A stretch of 64,000 nucleotides of DNA from the NCBI GenBank assembly GCA_035236585.1, contig CP141132.1:58749880-58813879 (forward strand), given 5' to 3'. Of this stretch, positions 35,523 through 51,546 are shown one piece after another (the first letter of the stretch is position 1; the number at the start of each line of letters is the position of its first letter). This stretch comes from Warburgia ugandensis (Eukaryota; Streptophyta; Magnoliopsida; Canellales; Canellaceae). The translations under genes and the position numbers were made by a program. Under the pieces are notes generated by a model. That model had not been told where the DNA came from, did no database searches, and saw only the letters and a list, made by a program, of their open reading frames with translations.

Positions 35523-38500
35523 TGTAACACCCTGGGTTTTTATAACAAAATTTTTTTTTTTATAATAATAATAATAGTAATAATAGTCAGGATCCCAAAA
35601 TTAAAAGATTCTATTAATTATTTTATTAGAACATTTACTGAAAAACCTCTAGGTGTTATCTCTTTTTCCCAAAAACATCACGACCACAATTAAAAGAAAA
35701 ATATAAGTATGCAGCAATAAATTTAAGACAATACTAGTATAAAATCCAACGTCAAAATCAACGATGCCTTTATTTTCAAAACAATAAATATCCAAAAGGC
35801 ATAATAATGTGACATAGAGTTTATCCATCATAATATTTTACCATACTTAAAGAGATGTCTATAATATATACAATGTCATAATCAAATCCATCTAATAAAA
35901 ATATACAGTCCATAAAATAGGTTCAAATTGTAGTCTATCTAATCACTCACGTCGAGCTATCTATCAACCAAGTCAAAGTGGTTACCACTGCTATCACTGT
36001 CCCTCCACGGCCTTACCCTTCTTGCTGTTGTGCTCGGTATCTGAGGCATTGCAAAACAAAGCAATGCCTCAGCAAGCTATTGCTTGTGTAATACATGGAC
36101 ATTTAATGTAATAACAAGGGAAACAAAATCAAATAACAATGTTGATATAATGTGTAGGTCAATTTTTCATGAAAATATAAGTATCATAAACAATGCAAAT
36201 ATAGTCCTAAAACATTATATGTAATGAAACATGCATCTCGTGAATTTAAAACATGGTGATCTTAGGCTTGTAAAACAAATATGATCCAATGTAAATAAGC
36301 ATGCAATTACAACCAGGGTACCCCATGGTCCGTGGGTCCCACGAGTGTCCCATACACTTGTATAACAGATCATGAGTACTCATATCAATCTTCTGAGTGT
36401 CATCACACCCAGGCATATAATAACATATCCATGCTCATCATGCAAGCATACAGAACAAGAGTATAAATCGTCATGTCACAGTGGCAACCCCTCTAGGGTT
36501 TTAACCATCGCCGCTCTCCATCAACACCATAATGAGAGACTTAACGTCCATCCCCATGGAAAGGCCCGGATTGGCAGTGTGGATTATCCATATTACCAAA
36601 CCCCTACCAAAAGCCATCTGTGGGCAGGTGTCTATCACATCATAAATCACATCACAATTTTGGAGGGTGGGTGGCCAGTCCTCTCCCTCCTAGCATGACA
36701 TCCACCAGGTGAGAGCACCCGTCATAAATCATAAAACATAGAAAATTGCATATCTCGTAAAACTAGGAGCACTCGTGGCTCATAATCCCCAAGGCATGCC
36801 CCTCATCCCGGGGTTAGCCTCTCAAAAGACTAGCCTCCACCATCAATTTTATGAAAACCACCAATCTCAGTTATGCAATAAAGAAAGATAAATTACTAAT
36901 CATACAATAGATACGTGGTATCAATATTATAAAACAATCGATCATGAAAACCCATTCAATACACTATCAAAATTTCATATCAATCATATCATAAAACTTT
37001 GAATCTCATAAAATCACAAACTAAATAAACAAGTGCCAATCAATCACAATCAACCATGATATTATGATAATGCAAGGTTTTTGAAATCAAAGCATAACAT
37101 TAAATGTCGTCACCTACCTCAATGAGAGATAACCCAAATCAAGCGTGTAATCCTTTTAGCTCGCACGCTCTGATGTACCTATCAGTATCATGGTACAATT
37201 TTATTTTATTTATTTCATCTCAATTGAATCTATGGAGATTCAACTATTGGATCGTTCTCTAAGATCTCTATTTATGATTTGGTCCTTAATCCCAATGTCA
37301 CTTGTTATTAATCAGTCCTATCTCATGTTCAACTGCTCATTTTTGTGTGTATCTAAAGTTTACACCTTGATCTGACAATTAGATCATCCTTATATCAACA
37401 AATTTCTAAGATCTAGGTCAGATCAATGGTCTGGATCAAATACTAGAGTAAATAAACCTAATCTGATCCTTAGGACCCTTAATTAGTACCATATATTATC
37501 TAGTTATTCAAGTCTTAGGGCATGATCACCCTTTGATCGGTCGTATCTAAGTGATTTGGTATTATTTTATGAATTTGGCCCAACTAGATGTGATTAGATC
37601 AAGATTCTAATGCTAAAATCATGTCTACATCGTTGAGACAGTTCCAATGGACCTTTCGGATCAAAGACAGGGCTTCTATAGCCTTTAGAATCTCAGAAAA
37701 ACCATTTCAAATCGAAAATTAGATAAAAAAAACTACTTTTACACCAATTTGCACTGGCAGAAAGGCATTTACCCCGACTTACACCAGCGAAAAAAGGGTT
37801 TTGCACTGGCTTACACTAGCAGAAAGGAGGTTACCCCAGTTTACGCTGGCGTAACCTGACATCCCAGAGCGCACAGACGCTAGACCCCACAGTGCGTTTT
37901 GGTCATCTAGGATAGCGCGTGTGAGCACTCCCCCTTGCGCATGCACCGCGCGTGCACTCGACGGGGCTCCGACGTGCGCTGTCAACCCTTATGCGTCCCG
38001 GTGGATGTCTTGGGAGTACCATCTATCGGGGACGATGAACCCGAGTTGTCCACCTTCTTTTGACTTGATCAGAGCCCCATATGCTCCAATTTTTTATCTG
38101 TTTTTGCCGTTTCTAGGATTTTTGGGTCCAAAGATCACAATGAATGGCTCAGATCTACTATTTGAGGTGTCCTTAATGTGGGTCTAACCATGTTACACGG
38201 TTTTGACTTTCTAGGCCATCCAACGACCGTTCAGCCCAAATTTAGCCCAGATCTGAGAGGGGAAAGTTGGAAAATGATGTGAAAAACAAGTTAGAGTGTA
38301 TAACTTACTTGATTAGAGCTAGAGAGTGGAGATCAAGGTCCTCTTATGCGTGCAAAGTTTTGTTCATTTTAGCAGCATGCAAAGGGAAAAGAGGGGGTTT
38401 TCTCTGGTTGTTTGGCATTGGAATAGAAGGGGAAACTCGTTTTTGTATGGTTAGATCTGATCTCCTTGCATAGAAAGGCAGATCACCACCTTCCTCCATT

Positions 38501-38770
38501 AGAGCTAGAATGGGAATGGAAAGGGGTGTCCTTATCAAAACGACCCCCTCTAATTCACATCCCTGATAATTTACCAATTTACCCTTGTAACTTAAAATGA
38601 TCATATCTCACTCATCCAAACTCCGTTTTCCACGTTTTTTATATTGTTCAATTTTTATTGATGTGTACTTTCTAAATTTAGTGATTTCAAAATCAAATTC
38701 TATGCATAAAATTTTAATTATTTTATTTTATTTTGTTACTAATTTAAGGTTAAAAATTGAGGTTATTACA
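35523..38770 (-). mobile_element. Solo LTR, Tekay-related (3.25 kb)
   Basis: Begins TGTAACACCCTGGG and ends GTTATTACA, with near-duplicates GTGCA (35518-35522) and TTGCA (38771-38775) outside (4 of 5 match). No internal region lies on either side. The layout and the hairpin at 36041-36072 match the Tekay-like LTRs, implying minus sense. It contains AT-rich DNA and a GC-richer block near 37850-38060. Confidence 0.75.
36041..36072. other. Perfect 12-bp hairpin in the solo LTR
   Basis: Arms CTGAGGCATTGC (36041-36052) and GCAATGCCTCAG (36061-36072) around the loop AAAACAAA. The core and loop are the same as in the Tekay-like LTRs at 879-900 and 8373-8394, although the surrounding LTRs are otherwise clearly diverged. 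Confidence 0.85.
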
Positions 38771-39164
38771 TTGCATGTGTTGACATAGAGACTTAGAGAC
38801 ATTGAACACTATTGTACATAAGGATTTTAAAGTCTGTTAAAAACACTAATAGTAGTCGGTTAATGCAAATTGGCTTTAAATTTCGAGACTTTTGAAGTTA
38901 GTTTATAGTTTTTGACTTGAAAAGTCTTTAATTGTGGATACCATTTCAAGTTGGAATTTAATAACTGATTTTAAAAGTCTGAATTGTTAAAGTTGAATTT
39001 GAAATTCTAACTTTAAAAGTCACTTTTGAAGTCCAATTTCCAAATTCCTACTTCAAAAGTTAAAAATTCCAAAAGCATTTAGAAATTTTTATAGTAAAAA
39101 TTTCAAAAACTTTTTAAGTCGAACTTTTAGAATTCAACTTTAAAAGTTACTATTTCTTTTTTCT
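38771..39164. other. AT-rich spacer
   Basis: Repeated words like CTTTAAAAGT and TTTTGAAGT on both strands. No gene. Confidence 0.4.
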
Positions 39165-39440
39165 TTTGTTTACATTGCAATCACTGCTAGCATTTCTACA
39201 TACATTTAATGTACCACCTACTACATTATTCTTACAATATTTAAAACATAAGAAAAAAAATATACAATCACTTACACATTAGGTATAAAACATCTAAATT
39301 GATCATCCGTCTACATATATCTTTAAAATACTTGATAAAAGAAACCACAACACATTTTGTACAACTGCCACATTCATTTCATTTATAAGTCCATATACTC
39401 ATTTACTTTCCCACTCCAAGTTTCCTCATTCATCCTGTAA
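39165..39440 (+). repeat. Repeat copy matching 40485-40960
   Basis: Shares long stretches with 40485-40960: CAATCACT..TAGC, ACAATCACTT.CACATT, AAAACATC.AAATTCATC-like, ATCTTTAAAATACTTGATAAAAG, CACAACACAT. The RTE fragment at 39660 lies between the two parts. Confidence 0.6.
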
Positions 39441-39659
39441 AATATGTATACTTTAATGAAAAAGGAGGAGGGTCTTAATTCAGGTGCCAGCTGGCAAGGA
39501 AGAAGTCGAAGATGATTTTCTTATTTCTTTCCTACTTGCAAATGAATATGCATTTGTATATTAGTTTGTAAGTAAGAAATGAAAATCATCTCCATCTTCT
39601 TAAATGTATGGCAACCCTAACATAACATGAATTAAAAACTAACATTCCCTCAAGCTAGA

Positions 39660-40445
39660 GTGTTCCCCATATGTGACGCACTCATTGGATCCCAAATGCA
39701 GTGAAAAATGAGCAAAGGTTGCTAGGTTGGTCCCCCAGAAGCGACGTGTTACATTGGATCTTAGGTATAATGGAAAATGGGCAAGAGCTACTAGAGCATC
39801 CCCTTGGAAGGGACGCACTACATCAGAACCCAGGTGCAGTGAAAAGTGGACATGAGTTCATGCCATGGAGGTCGAGAAGTGTGCAGGTAAATAGGTTATT
39901 TCAAGAGCATAAGATTCGTATCACCACATGGGATATAGGAACATTGATAGGTAAGAGTTTGGAGTTAGTGGATACGATGAAATGTAGGAGAGTCAAGATA
40001 GCATGTATCTAAGAAACTAAGTGAAAAGGGGCTAAAACTAGAGAAATCTATGGGTATAAACTCTGATACATAAGAAATGATAATAATATAAATTTTGTAT
40101 GAATAATAATGGATAAAGAATTAAAGGATAAAGTTGTTAATGTTAAAAAAATCAATGACAGAATTATAATAATAAAACTTGTTCTAAGAGAAATTCCTAA
40201 CACTCTGGAAATATTTATAGGAACATACTTAAATAGCCATGTAGGAACAAAAAAGGAAGGATATGATAGAATACAGGGGGTACGATATAGGAGAACAAAA
40301 TGAGATGGGGAAAACTATCCTTGATTTTCCTTTATCAAATAACTTGGCCATTGCAAATACATTATTTAAGAAGTGAGATGAACACTTAATAACCTTTAAA
40401 AGTGGACTTCATAAAATCTAAATAGAATATTTTCTACTTAGGGTA
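39660..40445 (+). mobile_element. RTE-type LINE, 5' leader and endonuclease start
   Basis: The leader with GTGACGCACTCATTGG and CTACTAGAGCATCCC is followed by the AP-endonuclease start: ITTWDIGTLIGKSLELVDTM, RRVKIACI, then ETK and REIYGYKL, and at 40109 MDKELKDKVVNVKKINDRII. This order is that of plant RTE LINEs. The copy stops near 40445 before the RT. Several stops. Confidence 0.8.
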
Positions 40446-40484
40446 AATGACTTCAAAAAGTATCCTCTTTTTTTTTTTTTCACA

Positions 40485-40670
40485 TTTCGATCACTAACAC
40501 CTACATACATATAACTCCTTTTGTATTCATTCTATAACACTACCACCTATTACATATAATACCTCTTGTATACATTCAATATCACTATTACCTGTTACAT
40601 ATAACACCTCCTATATACATTCAATATCACTACCACCTGTTATATGTAACACATTTCTTACAATCTTTAT
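40485..40670. repeat. Tandem repeat of about 47 bp
   Basis: About three and a half copies of a unit reading roughly ACATATAACACCTC, TATACATTCAATATCACTA, CCACCTGTT. Not coding. Confidence 0.75.
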
Positions 40671-40689
40671 TCACATGAAAAACAAATAC

Positions 40690-40920
40690 ACATTCACTTC
40701 CACATTGAGTACAAAACATTAAAATTCATTACTATCCATCCACATCTATCTTGAAAATACTCCATAAAAGAAATCACAACACATGCATCCACTACAACAT
40801 CCACATTCACTTGCACATTTGGATCCAAAACATCCAAATTCATCAATTTTCATCTACATCTATCTTAAAAATACTTCATAAAAGTAACCACTATACATGC
40901 AATCACTACTAGCTCCAAAT
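40690..40920. repeat. Tandem repeat of about 115 bp
   Basis: Two copies of a unit with TTCACTT.CACATT, ACAAAACAT, CATCTACATCTATCTT, AAAATACT.CATAAAAG, plus a related copy at 39250-39370. Confidence 0.65.
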
Positions 40921-41097
40921 TCACTTCATCTATACTCATTTACGCCCACACTCTCCACTCATTCATTGCTTAAGATATATATATATATATATTCCAAAGA
41001 AAATAATGAAAAATAAAAGAACACATACAAGTGAATGAAAAGAATACTTGTTTATGTATTTTACACATGTAGTTACTCCAAGTGTTCTAATTGAAAC
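40921..41097. other. Spacer with short (AT)n run
   Basis: (AT)n at about 40975-40992. No gene. Confidence 0.5.
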
Positions 41098-41102
41098 TTA
41101 GT

Positions 41103-41525
41103 TGTAACGCTTTACCCCGTCGTGGGTAAAAGCAAAGCCGTGCGGGGCCAGGGCCCAAAGCAGACAATATTGTTACTGAGGAGCCCAGACCCGGGGTGTT
41201 ACAATGGTATCAGAACGGGACCTCGACCCCAAGGGTGGCAAGCTAACCCCACGCGAGGTCGTGTGGCCCCTAAGGAGGGGAGAGGGCTAGCCTTGGCCTA
41301 TGAGGGCGGGCCAAGAGGGTTGGTAGGCTTCTAGGCAAGGTGAGGCGCTGAGAGTTAGTCCCACATCGGCTAGGGAAAAGGTTCTTAGGCAAAGATAAGG
41401 GTCTGGGAGGGCTTTAACCAGTAACAATGCGTTTTACCCCGTCGTAGGTAAGAACAAAGCCATGCAGGCCCAGGGCTCAAAGCGGACAATATTGTTATTG
41501 GGGAGCCCAGACCTGGGGTGTTACA
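41103..41525 (+). mobile_element. TRIM (terminal-repeat retrotransposon in miniature)
   Basis: A 423-base element with direct terminal repeats of about 101 and 106 bases (41103-41203 and 41420-41525), both containing TTTACCCCGTCGT and GACAATATTGTTA and ending GGGGTGTTACA. TGGTATCAGAAC directly after the first repeat (41205-41216) is a tRNA-iMet-type primer site, and a purine-rich stretch precedes the second. It is flanked by the perfect 5-bp duplication TTAGT (41098-41102, 41526-41530). No coding capacity; it depends on other retroelements. Confidence 0.9.
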
Positions 41526-41530
41526 TTAGT

Positions 41531-42673
41531 ACATACTCAGCCCATTCGCTTCATATTTTGTTGAGTTTTACTTTAGAGTAACTCTTCTTGTTTACCCACT
41601 AAGAAAGTACAGCAGCCTATAATACAACATATTTAATTTAGGTCACATTCATTTAGTTGTAACCATAAAAAACTGTGAAGAAATATAAGATTATGAAAAG
41701 TAAAAAGTGTCTTACTTTCTTAATTGGGAGACTGCAATACTATCGAATATCAGGATCCTCATGTATCTCAACACATAGTACCTGCACTTTCAATCAGAAT
41801 GTTATCTATGACACTATGCAAGAAAGACAACAAAAAGAATCCATAAATATCATTTGTAATATTGTAGGTTTAATTAGTAGTAACATAGAGTAATTACCTA
41901 ATTTCTATACCTTGAAATTCTTCCAAGTGAGTTTCGATGATGATACAATCTTGGTCATATTAGCTCATTCATACCATGCTCTAAAAATTTAAATTTCAAA
42001 TGCATTATAAATGAATAACAAATTATTTATCTACACATAATACTGAAAAGAATAAAAGCTTACTTATTTATAATTTCTACGAGGGTGAGACAGAAGTGCG
42101 ATCTACAAGAATAAAAAAGGAAAGCCTGCCCGTTGTGTACATCCAAAACAAGTAGTATCCAATGTCCCCTATATAGATAGTCATATAAATTGTAATTAAA
42201 TTTGACAATCCCTAAGTATAGAATAAGTTGACAAGAAAATAAGAAAATTAAAACTTACCAGCTATTGTAGGAAATCATTAAGCCATATCCTATAGAGCAC
42301 CAAAAGAATCTAGGTAAAATATTATTAACATGCCTCTCTATTGCCCATTGCTTCACCTCTCCATAAATGATGTTGGGGTCGAGGAATTGGTAAAGTATAC
42401 CCTCACCCTCAAAAAGGCTAGTTGCGTCATTCAAGAAGCTGCATAAAATAAATAATTATTACCTATACCATGAAAATATAACATGTGATGTCAAATATTT
42501 TATAAGTAAATATGCGCATATACCTCATGTAGGAGACAATGTGAGGGTGTTCTAGTTGATCTCATAGGCAAACTATTAATAGGTCCTCTATCATAAGTGT
42601 CACTTCAACAATGTCATTGGCAAACACTCCCTCTTTGATTTGTACGAGGTTGATTGCCCTATCTTTGTTGATT
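41531..42673 (-). pseudogene. CACTA (En/Spm) ORF remnant: Ulp1/C48 peptidase-like part
   Basis: Minus-strand pieces, apparently exons split by introns. Near 42660-42530: INLVQIKEG, VTLMIEDLLIVCL, HPHIVSYMRYM. Near 42445-42285: LYQFLDPNIIYGEVKQWAIE. Near 42190-42090: GHWILLVLDVHNGQ, which has the catalytic His-Trp. Near 41790-41730: CRYYVLRYMRIL with the position of the catalytic Cys. This is the order of the Ulp1-like cysteine peptidase often carried by CACTA elements. Stops are present. The domain call is by motif only. Confidence 0.6.
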
Positions 42674-42678
42674 AGATT

Positions 42679-45128
<2,450 letters not shown>

Positions 45129-45133
45129 AGATT

Positions 45134-46173
<1,040 letters not shown>

Positions 46174-47123
46174 TGTGACATCCCGGGTTTTTCTAATACT
46201 TGTTCACAAAATCTTTTGCATATTTGGGGCCCTAAGTTTGGAAAACTATTTAGAAAGAAAATAGCAAAAACATTTTTCAAGAGAAAACTTTTAAAAATCC
46301 AGAATGTAATTTTTTCTTTTATAAAAATAAGGATTTTCAGAGAAATGAGCACTACATTTTTACCAAAAAATCGCTAAAGTTTTCTTTGTATTTTGGACCT
46401 CGCATATTTTTTGCATGCGATGCTGGTTCCTGATAGACATAATATAATAACAAAATAATAAGGGAGACTTTGCCTCCATCTCATCACATTTACATACATG
46501 ACCATTTTTGTTTTGAAATTCAAAAATTTAAAAATCAAAAGAAAAGTTCATGACCATGATCAATCCAATCACAGCCATACTACAACTTTAGTTTACACAT
46601 CCACATGTCCACAAAGTAAAGTTATATTAAATCAAAGTATTTCATCATTTAGCAAAGATCATCAAATATGTGCAAATATGTTAAATATACCTTTTATGTC
46701 TTTCTCTTGAGATCTCTAGCACAGTCTTCTGCTCTATTTTTCCTATTTTATTTAGTAAGCTTGTGCTTATGTAGGTAGTTTTATTATTGAAATATAAGTC
46801 TATGTAGTTTTAAATATAAAAGAGACACAAATCACATGTTATGTAGTTTAGTAGAATATGATGCATAATGAGTAATAAATGAACTATAAAATCTCAATCA
46901 CGATTTACAAATCAATACCATGCCAAACCAAACCAAATCAATTTATTGGTTTCAATATCCATTGTATAATATTTTACAAAAAATGAAAGACCACCACCAC
47001 TCATATCATGCATCATCTCATAAATATACTCATCTAAACTGAATAGTGAACCATTGTCAAAAATCAATAGATGGAAAGCATTTAAATCATATAATGCATT
47101 CAATATAATCAACATGTCTCAAT

Positions 47124-47239
<116 letters not shown>

Positions 47240-49332
47240 CCATTAGAACCTCCTCGAGGTCTCATGAGTGTATGAATACTCAGAATCTGGCCACTTGCCA
47301 TTGCTTATGAGTACTTATTATAGACTTGAAATACCAGGGTGCCATGCACCTGGGCTATCGCGCAATATACATATGAATCTAAACATAATGGATCCTCTGT
47401 GTGATGAACAGGAACCAATCAAGTCCGTGGCTATTATGCTGATACCAAGTAGATAGACTCCCTGCACCATGAACATGGAAAACATGGTATGCAAGCCATG
47501 ACCTACCCACAATGTCACAGACTCGAATTTGGCCCTTTTAGCTAGGTATCTTATGCATATAAACAATTTTAGAAGAAGGATGATGATTAGTCCTCAATCT
47601 TCCTAACATAGTGTCCATCGGCCCCAATATATCCATCATAAGATAATAATAGTAGGCCTCATCACATGTCGATATAACCGATAAAACCATAGAAGTCCAT
47701 GCATTATTGAAATCATGTAATAAAATCTCATGATACGATATAGCCATGTAAAAGCCACCCTTACAAGAGTTGAGTTTTAGGATTCTGTATTCCTTATCAT
47801 TTCATAATTCATGAAGTCCATGTAATTTCAAATATGTTTTCATGCATAAGTTTTCAATGTGATAGTAAAACAACATGGCATTTCAAACCAATAAGCTGCA
47901 TGAAATACAAATGTGTTAACTACATAAATCAGAAATATCAAAAATCTAAATCTTAAGCATTTTCAAATATGACCGAGTATTTATCAATAGTTTTTCATGT
48001 TTCACAAAAGCATATCGATGTTAAAACTGCATACCTTCTTTGATGTGCTCCTTAGTTTAGTTATATTCCTTCTTCCACTCACTTATCGATCAACCTTCTT
48101 TGTTGATATTCGAGAGCTCTTATTAATGTTGAATCATAGATTAATAAGTACAAAAAAGATATGTTTTTAATTAAAGCCTAATGGTTTAGATCATCATAAA
48201 CCATCAAATTTTCCACTGATCATAGATTACGCAAGAGAAGGTATTGTCAATTTAGTCCCAAATCCACCATCACCAATTGATTGTCCAATGGTTTAGGTTT
48301 GCATTTGCACTTCAAATAACCCCATTGATGAATGATTCAAATATAAAATTGTAGTCTAATAAGCCATGGTGATTTGACTTAGTGTTTCTAGGTCTGATCC
48401 CATGTTCTTTGACTGATTGGATTGGTTATTAAGGATTTAACCATTAATTAAACCATTGGAAAGGTTACTAAAGTTCTAATCACTGATAGAACAATGTGTA
48501 CATCAACAATAAGCAATCCTTATTTAATCCATCAATTTCTAGAAAATCAGTGCCCCGATCATAACATTTTTAGATTATCTTAATTTAATAAAGGTTAGGG
48601 TACACAATGGTAGCATCTAATCACCAATCAAACATTGTTAGGTCCTTATTCCTCTACTATTCGATCGGACTATTGAGATTATTAGATCAATTTTAATCTA
48701 GATCTTTCAATTTCTGCCATATACTAGTTAATTTAATGTTCCAGAACTCATCTGTGGTGTCTGATCATTGATTAAACATAAATAAGTTAATGTTTAAACA
48801 TTGGCTGATTGGATGATTGAGATTGTCTGATCAATTTCAGCCTAGGTCAACAATCTCAGTATGATCCGACTTATATATGGTATATAGTTACCTATTTCTA
48901 AACTTGGATTAACGAATGAATGGATGGATCATCTCAAAACCTTAGATCTAACATGAAATGGTATGGATCTAGCTAGAACGTGGAATTCACAAGTTGGGTT
49001 TTAGAATTGCTACCTCACAGTGGGTCTCTGGCCTTCTTCCTTGAATGGATTTATTGGATTGATCATCGTTTTCTATTGATGATCTCCTAGTCTCTCATGC
49101 GTCAGTCCCTTCTCCAGTTGGTTGACAAGAATAGCTCAGATCACCCAATAAACTTAGGGTTCCGGTTCACCTCATGTTTGGCGACGACTATAAATGTGGC
49201 AAACCTAAAAACCCTTCTTTTCCTTATTTTTCTTGCTTGCTAGCGTGACAGATTTTCCAACGTGCCTAGCTCTCTTTCCTTCTTTCTCCTTTCTCCCTCT
49301 TCTTCTTCTTCCTTCTCCTCTTCTTTGTTTTC

Positions 49333-49334
<2 letters not shown>

Positions 49335-49369
<35 letters not shown>
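49335..49369. repeat. (TG)n microsatellite
   Basis: 35 bases of TG in the left LTR. The equivalent in the other LTR (near 56083-56096) is only GTATGTGTATGTTG, so the run grew after insertion or was lost there. Confidence 0.93.
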
Positions 49370-49370
<1 letters not shown>

Positions 49371-49736
49371 GGGTTCTGGAACAGACTCTTAAGTCTGGTC
49401 TTATTTCACTTAAGTGGGGAGGGGAGCCCATATCAAATATGGCCCCCTCTATTAACACATTTCATTTCTTTTTTGTAATATTTTTATAAAAATGCCCTTC
49501 ACATTTAAATTCTCCCATCTCCTCCATCCGAACTCCGATTTTAATAAACTTAATGTCGTTGGAATTTTCTTTTCAAGTACAATCTAATTATGGAGGTGTC
49601 AATACTTGATTAAATGTCTATTAAGTTTTTCACTTATAAAACTAAAAAAATAGGAAATTCAATATTTTCTTTTCATCCCAATTTAACATTTTTCAAAATT
49701 TACTCAAATTGGAATTTAAAAATGAGGGATATTACA

Positions 49737-49753
49737 TTCTTCCCTCCTTATAG
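49737..49753 (-). other. Polypurine tract
   Basis: The minus strand reads CTATAAGGAGGGAAGAA, directly before the 3' LTR. Nearly the same tract adjoins the 3' LTR of the plus element at 61037-61049. Confidence 0.8.
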
Positions 49754-50069
49754 GAATTTTGTCCCTGAAATTCTTTCCACATTATTATTCAGACACTTCT
49801 AGAAGTATCCCCATATCACAAGATAACTAATCGTGCTAATAATTCCAGAGTCAGCATCAATAAACAAACAATTTCACACCATGTCATCTCCTCATATACC
49901 AACTCAAATATAAACCTATACATGTCAAACCATTTTTTATCAAATAACTCATAATTTAATTCGAACGCGTATAACCACAAATAATGCAATTAACATGAAC
50001 CAAACTCTCATTAAGGAGTTAGTTATCTGTGTGCAACTTTTGTACAGGTAAAATCAACGAGTCAATAAA

Positions 50070-50315
50070 AATTGAAGCGTCTTAACTCACCACTAGGTAC
50101 ATCTATGTTGAATCTAGTGGTGAGTTAAGACGCTTCAAAACTAGAGCATACAACTCACCAATAGGCAATCATATGTCAGTCAAAACCATAGAATATCAGC
50201 TCACCAATAGGCACTTTATGCCAGCCAAAACTAGAGCATAGCAGCTCATCAACAAGCAATCATATGCCAATCAAAATTAGAGCATAATAGCTCACCAATA
50301 GGAAATCATACTGCA
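50070..50315. repeat. Tandem repeat of about 46 bp
   Basis: Four to five imperfect copies of a unit reading about AATCATATGCCAGTCAAAAC, TAGAGCATAGCAGCTCACCA, ATAGGC. Lies in the region where pol would be expected. Confidence 0.8.
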
Positions 50316-51291
50316 AACACCTAAAAGCTTGCCACCTAGAAGCCTGCCAGTGCTCCTCACACCCGCCCTCATCGACCACCCTCTTAGGCCGCCCTCTTTG
50401 GCTACTCACAATTATAGATCATAAATCAATTCATGATTTTATAAGAAAACATCCTCGTCCAAAACACACATTATTGTCGTACCTCTCATCTAGTGAGAAA
50501 TCAAGTATATATACATATGTAATATAAAAACAACTTCCATATCACTGCTAACCTTGAAAACCCAATAACCGAGTGATAGCAGCTCACCAAACTAAGGAAA
50601 TTATCAACCTTAATCACCAATTTGGGCTAATCTCAACCCATCATAGTCTCAAGAAACTATCTCTCTATCACTCGAGGTATCATGGTTAAGGAAATTTGTT
50701 TCCTCTCACCATAACTCATGCTGCAAATATTTGCAACAAGTAATGAGTCTTTGGACACTCCAAATAATGCACAAGGATTCCTTGTGCTCCTCTTTGTTTG
50801 TGAAGTATACGAGAATACTATCTACTAACACATCCTGACTCATCCAAATAACACTTGAAAACCCAATCCATCATATCAACTAGACCTCACATCAATCTCC
50901 AAAACTACCATGTACTTCTCAGAGCTAATCTATGCATAGCAGTAAAGATTTGTCCTTCTTCCTCAAGAAGAAGACTAGAACACTCTATGAAGACCCACTA
51001 GGTTCGTTAAAACCCTTATTAAAAGCTCATATGGTTGGAGCTTTGCCAGCTTAGTTGGGGCCATCCCATATGGCATTTTGGAAAATAACATTGTACTTGA
51101 TGCCAAATCAATATTAAATCAATCTACTGTGATGGAATTGTTAAAAGCATCTCAACAAAGACGTCTTCGAATTCTCACAAATCATCATCTATGTGCTCAA
51201 TCTATGACCTCTTGATGTCCTCCATTATCACTCAAACAAGTGAGACTTGGCACGAGGTCAGTAACCTTCTTCTAACAAAATCAATTATTGC

Positions 51292-51546
51292 TCAGTAAGT
51301 AGCTAGCCTATTCATTTCAATGGTGACTTCATAATCAACCATATTAAGTAGGATGCCATCATCATTCATCATCTCCCTCACTATGTCGACAAATGTCCCC
51401 AAAAGGTATTCACTAACCTTAGATAACGCTCCCACCAGAGTCATAATATCCAACCAAAAAGGATAACAAATATATAGCCATGTCCAAGTAGGATGCAAAA
51501 ACATGTGAATGAAAGAAATACTAGATCCTGGATCAAAGAGGATCAT
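51292..51546 (-). pseudogene. Protease trace of the minus-strand Tekay-like element
   Basis: MILFDPGSSISFIHMF resembles LFDSGSTHSFI of the Gypsy protease, with the catalytic DSG changed to DPG; further on, LLNMVDYEVTIEMNRLATY matches the LDMxDFDVILGMDWL block. Thus the protease is inactive by sequence. Confidence 0.7.
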
